Source: MKSF01 sp037190225 (GTDB taxonomy: Bacteria > Bacteroidota > Bacteroidia > Chitinophagales > Chitinophagaceae). From it: a stretch of 64,000 nucleotides of DNA. The stretch covers positions 1-64,000 of the forward strand of contig JBBCJL010000012.1 in the NCBI GenBank assembly GCA_037190225.1, read 5' to 3'. A program made the translations under genes and the position numbers. Below are positions 17,165-25,945 of this stretch, piece by piece; the stretch's first letter is position 1, and each line of letters opens with the position of its first letter. The notes beneath the pieces are model-generated. The model was not told where the DNA came from, did no database searches, and saw nothing but the letters and a program-made list of their open reading frames with translations.

Positions 17165-19435
17165 ATGTATAAAAAATCTCTACTACCGATCTTATTGCTA
17201 AGCGGATCGCTCATTGGTAATAATCCTCTATCAGCTCAGTCCGCTTGTCCGTCACCCACCGGTGTTGCAGCATCACCCACAACAGTATGTATTGGCAGTC
17301 CCGTTACCTTATCGGCAACCTTACCTTCCGGTACCACTACTATCAACTGGTACACCACATCCACGGGCGGAACACCCATAGCAACAACCTCTTCATCAAG
17401 CACTACCTATACCCCACCCTCTCCGGGAACCTATACTTTTTATGCCGAAGCAACGGGCGCGGGAGGTGGCAGTACGGTTAATAATTTCTCCTATACAGGT
17501 GCCGTGCAAACGCTCACGCTTCAACCCGGATCATATCTGATAGAATGCTGGGGAGGAAACGGCTATACACAAACTGCCGGATACAATGGGAAGGGAGGAT
17601 ATGCCTCCGGGACATTAACGCTCACTGCTGCACAGACAATGTATATATACGTGGGAGGTGTAGGTACTTATCCTACCGGCGGCGTATCTGCCAATACCTG
17701 GACCTTCAATGGCGGCGGAACGGGTTATCCGAATAACAATGCGTCCTATGGGCACGGCGGAGGCGCTTCGGATGTAAGAACGGCAGGCGGGTCATGGGAT
17801 GATGCCACAAGCCTGGCAAACCGGGTAATTGTAGCCGGCGGCGGCGGTGCAGGCAGGAATGCCTCCTATATCGGAGGTAACGGCGGCGGACTGACCGGCG
17901 GAACGGGCACCTACTTTAGTCCTGACCAGGCAGGCGGGCCAACGGGCGGTTCCCAGACTGCCGGGGGCACCAATACTCCCTGGACCGGGCTGACCCTGGC
18001 CACATTAGGCAAAGCTATGACCTGGAACGGCGGTACATTAAGCGCAAGTTTCCTTGCGGGCGGCGGAGGTGGCTATTATGGCGGCGCTTCCGGCAGGGTA
18101 GCCGGAGGTGGAGGATCTTCCTACATTGGCGGCGTCACAAGCGGAGTAACGATCATGTATGGTCAATCGGGCTTTGTAGCCAATCCTGACGCTACAGGAA
18201 ACGGCTATGTGAGAATAACAGGCCAATCAAGCTGCACTCCCGGACCAAGAGTGGCTGCAGCTGCAGTTCTTGTAAGCGATACGCCCAAAGTGGATCTTGG
18301 CGCTGACATTGCTGTCTGTAAAGACGTAACCAATAGTGTAACGCTCGATGCGGGCAATCCAGGCTATTTGTTCCTGTGGGATGATAATTCTGTCAATCAG
18401 ACCCGCAACGTAACCCAATCCGGCACCTACTATGTAAAGGTGACCAATAATCACGGATGTTCCGGTTCAGATACGATCAATGTCACCTTTAACCTGAGCC
18501 CGGTCGTCAACCTGGGAGCAGACACCACTATTTGTCCTGCAACTCCATTGGTGCTAAATGCCGGAAATCCCGGCGCTACCTATTTATGGGATGACAACAG
18601 CACCGGCAGCACAAGGAACACCGCTATAAACGGCACTTATTATGTAAGCGTAACGAATAGCTTTAACTGTTCAGCTTCCGACACTATAAATATTGCCTAC
18701 TTCCCTGTTTCAAACCCGGCATTAGGGCCTGATACCTCCATTTGCATGCAGGAGACCATATTATTGAATCCGGGCCTGTTCAGTGAATACCTTTGGCATG
18801 ATGGTAATAGTTCAGGGACATACCTGGTCACAGATGAAGGATCTTACAGTGTAAGGATTAAGGATCATAACGGTTGTTATGCGTATGACACTATACTTGT
18901 AAGCATCATACCTAAAGCACAGACCGGGGGCTTTAGCTTTGTTCCATATTTTTATGAAGAATTAGGCAAAGTAAGATTCACGCCGATTAACCCTGTGAAT
19001 GTTACAGGATATCACTGGGATTTCGGCGATGGCAATACCAGCACACAATTCAGCCCGCTACATACTTATGCCAGCCAGGGAGATTATAACGTAAAGCTGG
19101 TTGTAAGTGAGGACAGGTGCGGATCTGTTCTATATGAACAAATAATCAATATTGAATATGAAGGGAGCGGTATCAATGAACTGACCGGAAGTATTAAGGT
19201 AAAGGTTTATCCCAATCCTGCTAATAGCGACCTGTATATCTCCTTTGACGATGACAAAATAGCTGTGCAGGAGCTGCAGATATTTGATGCGCTAGGCAGA
19301 AGGTATGAGATTCCCTATATCCAAAACGGAAAAGTTGTAGCGCTGTCTCCCGTTTTATTATCATCGGGTGTTTACGGCGTCAATATCATTACCAATAAAG
19401 GCATTTTGAATACGAAGTTTGAAGTATTAAAATAG
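17165..19435 (+). CDS. Secreted protein with ALK-type glycine-rich domain, Ig-like and PKD domains, T9SS sorting tail
   Basis: The 756-residue protein has a signal peptide, an Ig-like domain (about 30-90), then a glycine-rich domain (about 105-355) with WGGNGYTQTAG, GHGGGASDVR, VIVAGGGGAGRNAS, FLAGGGGGYYGG and a closing GNGYVRIT. That order is the signature of the Gly-rich family (PF12810) also found in the animal receptors ALK and LTK. Three short repeats with a conserved CSGSDTIN-like segment and one PKD domain (YHWDFGDGNTS) follow. The end (VKVYPNPANSDLYISF ... KFEVLK) is a type A T9SS sorting domain. Role: extracellular, likely surface-anchored; ligand unknown. Confidence 0.85.
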   Translation: MYKKSLLPILLLSGSLIGNNPLSAQSACPSPTGVAASPTTVCIGSPVTLSATLPSGTTTINWYTTSTGGTPIATTSSSSTTYTPPSPGTYTFYAEATGAGGGSTVNNFSYTGAVQTLTLQPGSYLIECWGGNGYTQTAGYNGKGGYASGTLTLTAAQTMYIYVGGVGTYPTGGVSANTWTFNGGGTGYPNNNASYGHGGGASDVRTAGGSWDDATSLANRVIVAGGGGAGRNASYIGGNGGGLTGGTGTYFSPDQAGGPTGGSQTAGGTNTPWTGLTLATLGKAMTWNGGTLSASFLAGGGGGYYGGASGRVAGGGGSSYIGGVTSGVTIMYGQSGFVANPDATGNGYVRITGQSSCTPGPRVAAAAVLVSDTPKVDLGADIAVCKDVTNSVTLDAGNPGYLFLWDDNSVNQTRNVTQSGTYYVKVTNNHGCSGSDTINVTFNLSPVVNLGADTTICPATPLVLNAGNPGATYLWDDNSTGSTRNTAINGTYYVSVTNSFNCSASDTINIAYFPVSNPALGPDTSICMQETILLNPGLFSEYLWHDGNSSGTYLVTDEGSYSVRIKDHNGCYAYDTILVSIIPKAQTGGFSFVPYFYEELGKVRFTPINPVNVTGYHWDFGDGNTSTQFSPLHTYASQGDYNVKLVVSEDRCGSVLYEQIINIEYEGSGINELTGSIKVKVYPNPANSDLYISFDDDKIAVQELQIFDALGRRYEIPYIQNGKVVALSPVLLSSGVYGVNIITNKGILNTKFEVLK

Positions 19436-19477
19436 CATGGATCTTACCTGACCTGAAGTAATACCTGAAATTGCACA

Positions 19478-19515
19478 ACCCCCAAAAAGTTGAACACTAT
19501 TTGGGGGTATTTTTA
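19478..19515 (+). terminator. Terminator after the glycine-rich protein gene
   Basis: Stem ACCCCCAAA/TTTGGGGGT followed by ATTTTTAT. Confidence 0.75.
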
Positions 19516-19518
19516 TAA

Positions 19519-19647
19519 GTACCAACTGGTATACAAGGGTTTAGCTCAAAAGTTGAAAACCACAATCATAGCGATGGGTATAAAGACAAATACATTCAGC
19601 TGCTGGAAGCAGAGATTAAGCGTCTGAAAGCTGTCACAGGGGCATAG
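19519..19647 (+). pseudogene. C-terminal fragment, coiled-coil tail like those of XRE-type regulators
   Basis: After an in-frame TAA at 19516 the frame reads VENHNHSDGYKDKYIQLLEA then EIKRLKAVTGA and stops at 19647. There is no start codon. Such short coiled-coil tails end many Bacteroidota helix-turn-helix regulators. I infer a decayed regulator gene whose front half is gone. The flank 19648-19824 holds only a 31-codon ORF without support. Confidence 0.4.
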
Positions 19648-19824
19648 TGCTCTATATTGTGGATTCATTTTAATATTACGGAAAGAGCATTATCATTTGA
19701 ACAATGTATATTCAGTTCAACGATGAAGAACACATCAGGTCCTTCTCATTTTCCCTGAACTCCTCCCGATACTTCATGGATGCGGCTTGTACAGGATAAA
19801 AATCTGATATAAATCGCGATAATA

Positions 19825-20568
19825 TCATTTAACGGTTTCACTGATCAAATATTCAATGCGTTTATCTGAATGATATTGCGACTTTGTTTCAGTCATTTTT
19901 AATAATGCTGAACTATGGTTCTTATCAAACCATACATAGGTAATAACAGTCGTTTCACTTGTGGAATTATATTGCTTCAATGTGTCCGATTGTTTCTGGA
20001 TTATCTTTATTCGCAAAGTATTCTGATAGGTTTTGTTCGGAAGTATCAATGTTCCGAACCCGTTCGCTTCTATGCTTACAACTCCCTTACCCGATAGCTC
20101 CATGCCGTTTACAGTGAAGGATGTTGTATAGGGCTCCGTTGCCTTTTCGTCATATGAAAAAGGACGTTTAGCGATCAATACGGGCTGAGGATACCTGATC
20201 TTTATTTTAGACTGCTCATCTGTAAATCCCAGCAAATAGGTTTTACTTTTATCTGCTTTCAGAAAAACAGATCTGCCGTCAGAATATTTTTCTATAAGGG
20301 TTGTTTCAGGGAAATCATCAGCTTCACGGACCGAATCCGGGACAACCATCCATTGAGTGGTTGTAATAGCTGTTTGCTTTAAGCCCGAATAATCCCATAT
20401 CACATTTCTGCCTGTCGGGTCTGTTTCAAATATATCGGTTTCACAATCCTGAAACAGCAGCACCGTTCCGGCCTTAAAGTTTTCAATGTTCCGGTAATTG
20501 TTCTGAGCGTAGATACTGATCAGAGTCAAAGAACAGAGTAACGTAGTTAAGATAGCTATTTTTTTCAT
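19825..20568 (-). CDS. Exported protein of unknown function
   Basis: The 247-residue protein has a signal peptide (MKKIAILTTLLCSLTLISIY). The mature part is beta-rich, with NVIWDYSGLKQT, common in the N-terminal domain of T9SS-linked secreted proteins, but no sorting tail is present. Its ATG overlaps the stop of the HTH gene (ATGA, 20565-20568), so it is the last gene of a three-gene operon (membrane protein, regulator, exported protein). Confidence 0.75.
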   Translation of the reverse strand: MKKIAILTTLLCSLTLISIYAQNNYRNIENFKAGTVLLFQDCETDIFETDPTGRNVIWDYSGLKQTAITTTQWMVVPDSVREADDFPETTLIEKYSDGRSVFLKADKSKTYLLGFTDEQSKIKIRYPQPVLIAKRPFSYDEKATEPYTTSFTVNGMELSGKGVVSIEANGFGTLILPNKTYQNTLRIKIIQKQSDTLKQYNSTSETTVITYVWFDKNHSSALLKMTETKSQYHSDKRIEYLISETVK

Positions 20569-20852
20569 TTTAAATGTATGTATTGTTTAATATCGTTAAC
20601 ATATTTTTCAAAAGCTTGTATGCCTGCTGCTGTTATTTTACAGGTGGTCACGGGATAACTCCCCTTGAACCCTTTTGTAATGGTGATATAGCCTGCTTTT
20701 TTAAGCTTATCAAGCTGCAGGCTTAAATTTCCTGCGGTTGTATTGGTCTTTTCTTTTAAATATACAAATTCTGCTTCCTCAAGCCCGATTAACAGCGATA
20801 TAATAGCCAGCCTGAGCTGGGAGTGAAGAATTGGATCCAAATCTTTAAACAT
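20565..20852 (-). CDS. Winged-helix transcriptional regulator
   Basis: The 95-residue protein has the compact winged-helix form of the MarR/ArsR-like HTH_34 group: LRLAIISLLIGLEEAEFVYL, recognition helix region AGNLSLQLDKLKKAGYI, and the wing KGFKGSYPVTTCKIT. Such proteins usually pair with a membrane protein gene; here the upstream gene overlaps by 8 bases. I infer autoregulation of this operon. Confidence 0.88.
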   Translation of the reverse strand: MFKDLDPILHSQLRLAIISLLIGLEEAEFVYLKEKTNTTAGNLSLQLDKLKKAGYITITKGFKGSYPVTTCKITAAGIQAFEKYVNDIKQYIHLK

Positions 20853-21426
20853 TGCTATTTTTCATTAAAAATCCCGGAATGATACAGGCAACAAGAGATG
20901 ACAGAGCGGCCAGCAGATATTGTATTTCCATAGGAACATTCATGCTTATGCCTGTACAAATAACCCCCAAAATTCCACCCACCATGGATGCTTTATGTTT
21001 TGTTATCCCACCCGCTACAAATACGGTGAATCCAAGCAAAAGAGGAAAAAGGGTAACAGGTAGGCCTGATTCCTGAAAAATTGATGCGATAAAAATTGTT
21101 CCGTAAGCCAAGGCAAAACCACCAAAAGCGTACAAGTATACCTTCTCGTAGCGGGACAGCACTTTTTCGTCTTTTTTGTCCTTCTTGCTTCTAAGATAGG
21201 AAAGCAAACCACCAACCGGGAAAACGCTCCAGATCACTGTTTCAAGAAAACTCCCTTTCAAATCCGGGAATTGGGTTACTAAAAAAAGCAACAAATAATG
21301 AAACAGCAGGATCGTGCCCCATAACAGATAATAAAATGAAGCTCCTGTCTTTTCTGACTTTGCCTGCTTCAATGCTTCTTCAATTGTTTTGATTGAATCG
21401 CTCGGATTAAAATTGCCTGTTTTCAT
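20845..21426 (-). CDS. Multi-pass membrane protein
   Basis: The 193-residue protein starts with a soluble helix (SIKTIEEALKQAKSEKTGAS) and then has about five membrane segments. The N-terminal pattern and the adjacent small winged-helix gene are typical of Bacteroidota regulator/membrane-protein pairs of unknown function. First gene of the operon. Confidence 0.8.
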   Translation of the reverse strand: MKTGNFNPSDSIKTIEEALKQAKSEKTGASFYYLLWGTILLFHYLLLFLVTQFPDLKGSFLETVIWSVFPVGGLLSYLRSKKDKKDEKVLSRYEKVYLYAFGGFALAYGTIFIASIFQESGLPVTLFPLLLGFTVFVAGGITKHKASMVGGILGVICTGISMNVPMEIQYLLAALSSLVACIIPGFLMKNSNV

Positions 21427-21642
21427 ACTTTTTGTTATTAATTAGTTGTAAATATAAAGTAGTTAATATTACTAACCAAATTTTCCTTAAAAAATCAGCA
21501 ATCACTTTTTTGAGTAAAGCGCAGTTGACTTTTGTTTTTTTATAGGATTCTGAATTTTATAGTATCCCATCTTCCGGGAAGCTATACTGTCTTGTATTGC
21601 CTGCCGGTAGTGTACCGGCTCCGAAGTTCTTTCAATCCTTTA

Positions 21643-21685
21643 CAAGCACCAGGAGCCACAGTTGAACTGTGGCTCCTGGTGCTTG
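21643..21685. repeat. 43-bp perfect palindrome without a T run
   Basis: Two 21-base arms (CAAGCACCAGGAGCCACAGT plus T, and the complement) around a single G. It is GC-rich, close to the greA terminator, but has no T run on either strand. The surrounding gap 21427-21714 holds no gene. Confidence 0.7.
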
Positions 21686-21714
21686 CACTATAGATGTTCC
21701 GGAAAATATATTCC

Positions 21715-21748
21715 AATAAAAAAGGGTTGTAATTGCTTACAACCCAAA
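21715..21748 (-). terminator. Terminator of greA
   Basis: Stem GGGTTGTAA/TTACAACCC with loop TTGC; on the minus strand it is followed by a T run. Confidence 0.75.
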
Positions 21749-21768
21749 ATAGAATCCTGATAAAGGCA

Positions 21769-22239
21769 TCAGATGGATATATCTTCTATTTTGAATTGTA
21801 TGGACCCTGCCGGGATCTGGATGTCTGCAATGTCCCCGACCGTTTTGCCCAGTAACCCCCTGGCAATAGGCGATGCGGAAGATATCTTGCCCGCTTTGAG
21901 ATCGGCTTCTTTTTCCGAGACGATCTGGTATACAACAGACTTCTTTGTTTTGGTATTATATACTTTAACCTTGCTCAGGATAGATACCTTGGAAGTATCA
22001 ATATCTTTTGTATCAATGATCCTGGCAGTAATAATAGCCTGCTCCAGTTGTGCAATTTTCGCTTCGTGGAGCCCCTGCGCCTCTTTAGCCGCATCATATT
22101 CCGCGTTTTCTTTCAGGTCTCCCTTTTCCCTGGCTTCAGCAATGGCCGCCGCGATCCCGGCCCGGCCGGTCGTCTTCAGCACATTCAACTCTTCTTGCAT
22201 TGCAGCCAAAGTCTCTTTGGTTACATAATTTACTGACAT
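21769..22239 (-). CDS. greA: Transcription elongation factor GreA
   Basis: The 156-residue protein has the GreA plan: an N-terminal antiparallel coiled coil with the acidic tip (AREKGDLKENAEYDAAKEAQ) that reaches into the RNA polymerase secondary channel, and a C-terminal FKBP-like domain (SPIARGLLGKTVGD). It restarts backtracked polymerase by stimulating transcript cleavage. Monocistronic: hairpins lie on both sides. Confidence 0.95.
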   Translation of the reverse strand: MSVNYVTKETLAAMQEELNVLKTTGRAGIAAAIAEAREKGDLKENAEYDAAKEAQGLHEAKIAQLEQAIITARIIDTKDIDTSKVSILSKVKVYNTKTKKSVVYQIVSEKEADLKAGKISSASPIARGLLGKTVGDIADIQIPAGSIQFKIEDISI

Positions 22240-22288
22240 AACATTTAGAGTTTAAAAAATTAATAATTTTTTGACAAAAAAATAAACA

Positions 22289-22329
22289 CAACATATACTC
22301 ATGATCGTTACGCCCATGAGTATATGTTG
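22289..22329 (-). terminator. Hairpin between purE and greA
   Basis: 15-bp perfect stem (CAACATATACTCATG and its complement) with an 11-base loop. On the minus strand it is followed by TGTTTATTTTTTTG, so it fits a purE terminator; it could also act in the greA leader. Confidence 0.65.
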
Positions 22330-22387
22330 CGCCTTCCTTACAAAGATAATATATTTGTTTTAATCCGGCAAATATAACAGGGGAATA

Positions 22388-22843
22388 TTATATTTTGTAA
22401 CCCTGTCCCTTAAATGCCTCTACTTTTTCAGCGATCGCAGGATCAGAAAGAGCAAAAACCCTTGCACACAGCACCGCCGCATTACGGGCGCCGGCCTTTC
22501 CTACAGCCAGCGTACCAACAGGCAGACCTGCGGGCATCTGAACGATAGAGTATAAGGCATCAATACCACCCGGCAATCCTCCGTCCAGCGGTACACCGAA
22601 CACCGGTAAGGAGGTATAGGCCGCACATACGCCCGGCAATGCCGCCGCCATACCTGCAGCCGCTATCACCGCTCCGTAACCGTTTGCCTGGGCATTGACC
22701 ATATGCTCTTTTACCTGCTCAGGATTTCTGTGAGCAGATGCCACAATCATGTCGGATGCTATGCCGAACCAGCTCAGCCATTTCTGGCTCTCCTGCATTA
22801 CAGGTTCATCAGATACCGAACCCATTATAATCATTACTTTCAT
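22388..22843 (-). CDS. purE: N5-carboxyaminoimidazole ribonucleotide mutase
   Basis: The 151-residue protein shows the PurE class I signature: IIMGSVSDEPVM, ASAHRNPEQV (catalytic His) and GMAAALPGVCAAYT. It moves the carboxylate from N5 to C4 in de novo purine synthesis. purK is not adjacent. Short leader behind TATTTTTG at 22868-22875. Confidence 0.95.
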   Translation of the reverse strand: MKVMIIMGSVSDEPVMQESQKWLSWFGIASDMIVASAHRNPEQVKEHMVNAQANGYGAVIAAAGMAAALPGVCAAYTSLPVFGVPLDGGLPGGIDALYSIVQMPAGLPVGTLAVGKAGARNAAVLCARVFALSDPAIAEKVEAFKGQGYKI

Positions 22844-22867
22844 AAATATAATTTGGATTTATACGCG

Positions 22868-22875
22868 CAAAAATA
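22868..22875 (-). promoter_or_regulatory. Minus-7 box TATTTTTG for purE
   Basis: Exact TAnnTTTG match on the minus strand, 25 bases before the purE ATG. Confidence 0.5.
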
Positions 22876-22906
22876 TATTACAAACCTGAATTAACCTTAA
22901 AAAAAG

Positions 22907-22914
22907 TAAATTTG
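22907..22914 (+). promoter_or_regulatory. Minus-7 box TAAATTTG for the SDR gene
   Basis: Exact TAnnTTTG match, expected transcript start near 22921, which excludes the in-frame ATG at 22914 as start and supports 22950. Confidence 0.55.
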
Positions 22915-22949
22915 TGGATTCATTTTTACATAATATTATACTCCAACCC

Positions 22950-23765
22950 ATGAACAGATCCCTGCAGGACAAAGTGGTAGTTATCACCGGGGCCTCCCTG
23001 GGCATCGGAAAAGCGCTGGCTTTTGATGCCCTGGCGAGAGGTGCCCGTATCGCCGTTTGCGCAAGAGATATCCAAAAGCTCAACGAAGCATTCAACAACG
23101 TACCTGAACAGGATATTTTCAAATTCCAGCTGGACGTGGCAGATGAGCAGGCCTGCTATGCCTTTGTCGCGCAGACCATGAACAAGTTCGGAAAGATAGA
23201 TATATTGCTCAACAACGCCGGTATGAGCATGCGCGCGCTTTTTGAGGATCTCGATGTAAAAGTGCTGAAGCAGCTGATGGATGTGAATTTCTGGGGAACC
23301 ATATATATGACCAAGGCGGCGCTGCCCTATATCAAAAGAAACAAAGGCGTGATCCTGGGCGTCAGCTCTATTGCCGGCTACCGCGGGCTGCCGGGGAGAA
23401 CAGGCTACTCTTCTTCCAAATATGCCATGCAGGGCTTTATGGAAGCGCTGAGAACGGAGCTGCTGCGCACAGGCGTTCACGTGATGTGGGTATGCCCCGG
23501 CTATACCACTTCCAATATCCGCAATACCGCACTGGGCGAAAAAGGACAGCCGATGCGGGAAACCAATATGGATGAAAGCAAGATGATGAGCCCTGAAGCC
23601 TGCGCCCGCATCATCCTGGACGGGGTGGAAAAAAGAAAACGCACTATTATAATGACCACCCAGGGCAAAATGACCGTCTGGGTCAATAAGCTATTCGGAG
23701 GACTGGCTGACAAGCTGGTCTATAAGCATTATTTAAAAGAAGGCGACCTCAATCTCCCTGAATGA
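22950..23765 (+). CDS. Short-chain dehydrogenase/reductase
   Basis: The 271-residue classical SDR has the NAD(P) loop TGASLGIG, the structural LNNAGM, the catalytic Ser in GVSSIAGYRG and YSSSKYAMQG (Tyr-x3-Lys). The C-terminal extension (WVNKLFGGLADKLVYKHY) resembles the amphipathic tail of DltE/Dhrs7-like SDRs. Substrate not readable. I chose the ATG at 22950 because the promoter leaves the upstream ATG outside the transcript. Confidence 0.88.
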   Translation: MNRSLQDKVVVITGASLGIGKALAFDALARGARIAVCARDIQKLNEAFNNVPEQDIFKFQLDVADEQACYAFVAQTMNKFGKIDILLNNAGMSMRALFEDLDVKVLKQLMDVNFWGTIYMTKAALPYIKRNKGVILGVSSIAGYRGLPGRTGYSSSKYAMQGFMEALRTELLRTGVHVMWVCPGYTTSNIRNTALGEKGQPMRETNMDESKMMSPEACARIILDGVEKRKRTIIMTTQGKMTVWVNKLFGGLADKLVYKHYLKEGDLNLPE

Positions 23766-23829
23766 TCCCCTTACCCGGATACAATAGCTCCCGGACCTGA
23801 CGGCCGGGAGCTGCCTGTCATCATCTGCC

Positions 23830-24840
23830 TTATTTCTTTTTATAAAGATTCCCGTTCTTCGTTTCCAAAACCCGGACCCTATCCTCGCCGGAGAGCTTTT
23901 GAAGCATGCTGTCCGCCTCCGCGAAAGGCATATTGCCCAGCTCTGCCAGCTCCCGCACCGTAAGCGTCGGATAGTAGCTAAACAGCTGTTCCCAGGCAGT
24001 CCCGTATGTACGCTTTTCCGCCGCAGGATATACCTGCCTGATGGCGCGTTCAAAATGTTCATAAGGCCTGAATCCGTATATCACCTCCGTACGGCCCGTT
24101 GTATCGGCGACAAATACCGTAGGGAATCCTCTTACACCCATCCCGGCAGCCAGCTGCAGATCAGCCTCAAATGCAGCACGGGCCCGTCCTTCATAATCTT
24201 CCCTCAAAAGCCGGGCATCCAGTCCGGCCATACCGGCAGCTTTTTCCAGGTGCTCCCACCTGGTAATATTTTTCCTTTCCAGGAAGACCATCTCCCGTAA
24301 GATTCTCAGAAAGGTTATCGCCCTGGCCTTATCCTGCAGCTGTGCGGCTTTAAAGGCTATGGACGGGGGAAAAGAGGAGGCCAGCGGATCCTGCAGCCAG
24401 ACATCCCCGTCAATAGGCATATTGTAATGCCGGCTTGCCTCGTCCCAGTGATGCGCCACGTCAGCAGGCTTGCTGATGCCCCCGCTGTTATAGCTCCAGT
24501 CACGCAGCAAACCACCCATATGATATTCGACCTGTATAGCATCGCCGTATTCCAGCTTCAGCTTTCTCAACTGCGGCTCTATGCCCCAGCAGGAAGAGCA
24601 GATAGGATCGGTAAAGTAAATGATCCTTACCGGCCGGGTCCCGGTACCTGCAAGAGCAGCGGAATGAGCCTGGCCTTCATGACCGGGCATAGCACATACG
24701 CCCGTAGCCGTATCACACAATAAAGGTTGGGATGTTTTGTTCATAGCCGTATTATTTTGACCTTTACACGTTATAAATACAGGCACCAGGCAAACCGATA
24801 GCGCCAGCATTTTCAGAAAAGATGTTAGGTGAATCATCAT
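23830..24840 (-). CDS. DsbA-family thioredoxin-fold protein, exported
   Basis: The 336-residue protein has an N-terminal hydrophobic segment with a possible lipid-attachment cysteine (VFITCKGQ). The thioredoxin-fold domain (about 70-290) carries the active site DPICSSCWGIEP and the cis-Pro region GVRGFPTVFVAD, with the helical insertion of the FrnE/DsbA group. It is probably a periplasmic thiol oxidoreductase or isomerase. A helical C-terminal domain (LTVRELAELGNMPFAEADSM) is extra. The divergent HxlR gene starts 78 bases away. Confidence 0.85.
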   Translation of the reverse strand: MMIHLTSFLKMLALSVCLVPVFITCKGQNNTAMNKTSQPLLCDTATGVCAMPGHEGQAHSAALAGTGTRPVRIIYFTDPICSSCWGIEPQLRKLKLEYGDAIQVEYHMGGLLRDWSYNSGGISKPADVAHHWDEASRHYNMPIDGDVWLQDPLASSFPPSIAFKAAQLQDKARAITFLRILREMVFLERKNITRWEHLEKAAGMAGLDARLLREDYEGRARAAFEADLQLAAGMGVRGFPTVFVADTTGRTEVIYGFRPYEHFERAIRQVYPAAEKRTYGTAWEQLFSYYPTLTVRELAELGNMPFAEADSMLQKLSGEDRVRVLETKNGNLYKKK

Positions 24841-24918
24841 TATTGCAATTATAATTTTTATCTTTAGCTGTCACAAAATTCCTTCATTCCCGCCTTTAAA
24901 ACAATAAGTCAGAAAAGA

Positions 24919-25233
24919 ATGACTATCCAGCCTCTCTTAGATGAAAATAATGATTGCCCGGCTGAAGGCCTTTTAAAGATGCTGTCAGGCAGATGGAAAG
25001 CCCAGATCTTACGGCTGGCTATCCGGGAAGGGGCCCTTCGGTTCAACAGCCTGCTGCGGCAGCTGCCCGGCTCCAATAAGCAGTCCGTATCCGTGGCATT
25101 GAAAGAGCTGGAAGAGAACGGCATATTAGCCAGGACGCTGATCAGTCCAAAGCCGCTACATATAGAATATACCCTTACAGAAAAAGGGAAGCGGCTGATC
25201 CCTGTATTTAAGCAAATAGAAACCCTGCTGTAA
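24919..25233 (+). CDS. HxlR-family transcriptional regulator
   Basis: The 104-residue winged-helix protein has the family pattern: an N-terminal Cys (NDCPAEGLLKMLSGRWKAQI), RFNSLLRQLPGSNKQSVSVAL and the wing YTLTEKGKRLIPVF. The single cysteine near the N-terminus is the redox-sensing position in this family (as in HypR/YodB types). It is divergent from the DsbA-family gene. Confidence 0.9.
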   Translation: MTIQPLLDENNDCPAEGLLKMLSGRWKAQILRLAIREGALRFNSLLRQLPGSNKQSVSVALKELEENGILARTLISPKPLHIEYTLTEKGKRLIPVFKQIETLL

Positions 25234-25251
25234 GGCAGGGCAGATAATTGG

Positions 25252-25310
25252 AAAGCCGCCTGCAATTTTGCCCTGTTGCTTTATTAAGCAGGGGTCATGC
25301 AGGCGGCTTT
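25252..25310. terminator. Long nested hairpin after the HxlR gene
   Basis: Outer stem AAAGCCGCCTGCA/TGCAGGCGGCTTT with an inner stem CCCTG/CAGGG. Confidence 0.7.
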
Positions 25311-25409
25311 GCTCAAAGATACCAAAATTCACGCTTTAAATCCAATACTTTTTTTAAAAAGGCCGGTGCCTGCGGACCGGTACGCTGACCAATCCCACAC
25401 CCTGCTGCC

Positions 25410-25643
25410 TTATTTCTTTAATTTACAGCTACCTGCAAAATGTGAAGCATTACGGTCCAGTTGATTACAACTGTCGATCCGTTGCTGTGCAGGCAGGTGC
25501 CGCAGGTCGTAATGCGTCCGGTCGCCGCTGTAATAAGAGCAATAACAGACTCCTGATTCCTTTTTCCTGCAGGATTGGATCACCAGGAGCAGGCATACGC
25601 AGCATATCATCGTCCAGAATGTTTTCCAACTCATAGTATTCAA
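25410..25643 (-). CDS. Small lipoprotein
   Basis: The 77-residue protein has a lipoprotein signal peptide (CCVCLLLVIQSC, cysteine at about residue 25) followed by a short polar part with four cysteines (VCYCSYYSGD, DSCNQ, GSCKLKK). No family recognised. Transcribed toward the HxlR terminator. Confidence 0.6.
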   Translation of the reverse strand: MNTMSWKTFWTMICCVCLLLVIQSCRKKESGVCYCSYYSGDRTHYDLRHLPAQQRIDSCNQLDRNASHFAGSCKLKK

Positions 25644-25671
25644 TATTTAAAAGGTAATCTTGCACTATCGC

Positions 25672-25699
25672 ATTGATACTTATTGATTGATACTTATTG
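25672..25699. repeat. Two tandem 14-bp repeats upstream of the small lipoprotein gene
   Basis: ATTGATACTTATTG occurs twice head to tail, ending 29 bases before the lipoprotein gene start; possible regulator site. The rest of 25700-25945 shows no gene. Confidence 0.5.
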
Positions 25700-25945
25700 G
25701 TTAACAAGATCAGCTTCCAAAGGGTTTAATATCGTCTGTACATTATAAGGGTTTTAACTTTAACGTCAGGGCTTATCCTGTATTATTATTACTGTCCGGC
25801 CGGATTAACCGTTTTAGCCTTCCATAAGGCTTCCGAATATATTCAACTGTCCATGATAAATGGCAGTATTCATTAGCTGCAGTACCTTTTTTAATATTTC
25901 ATTACAACTTTAATGAATATCTTCGGAGAAACAAAAGAAGCTATT

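Noticed and set aside
19704..19799. 31-codon plus-strand ORF starting MYIQFNDEEH
   Set aside because: No ribosome-binding or promoter evidence and no known relatives.
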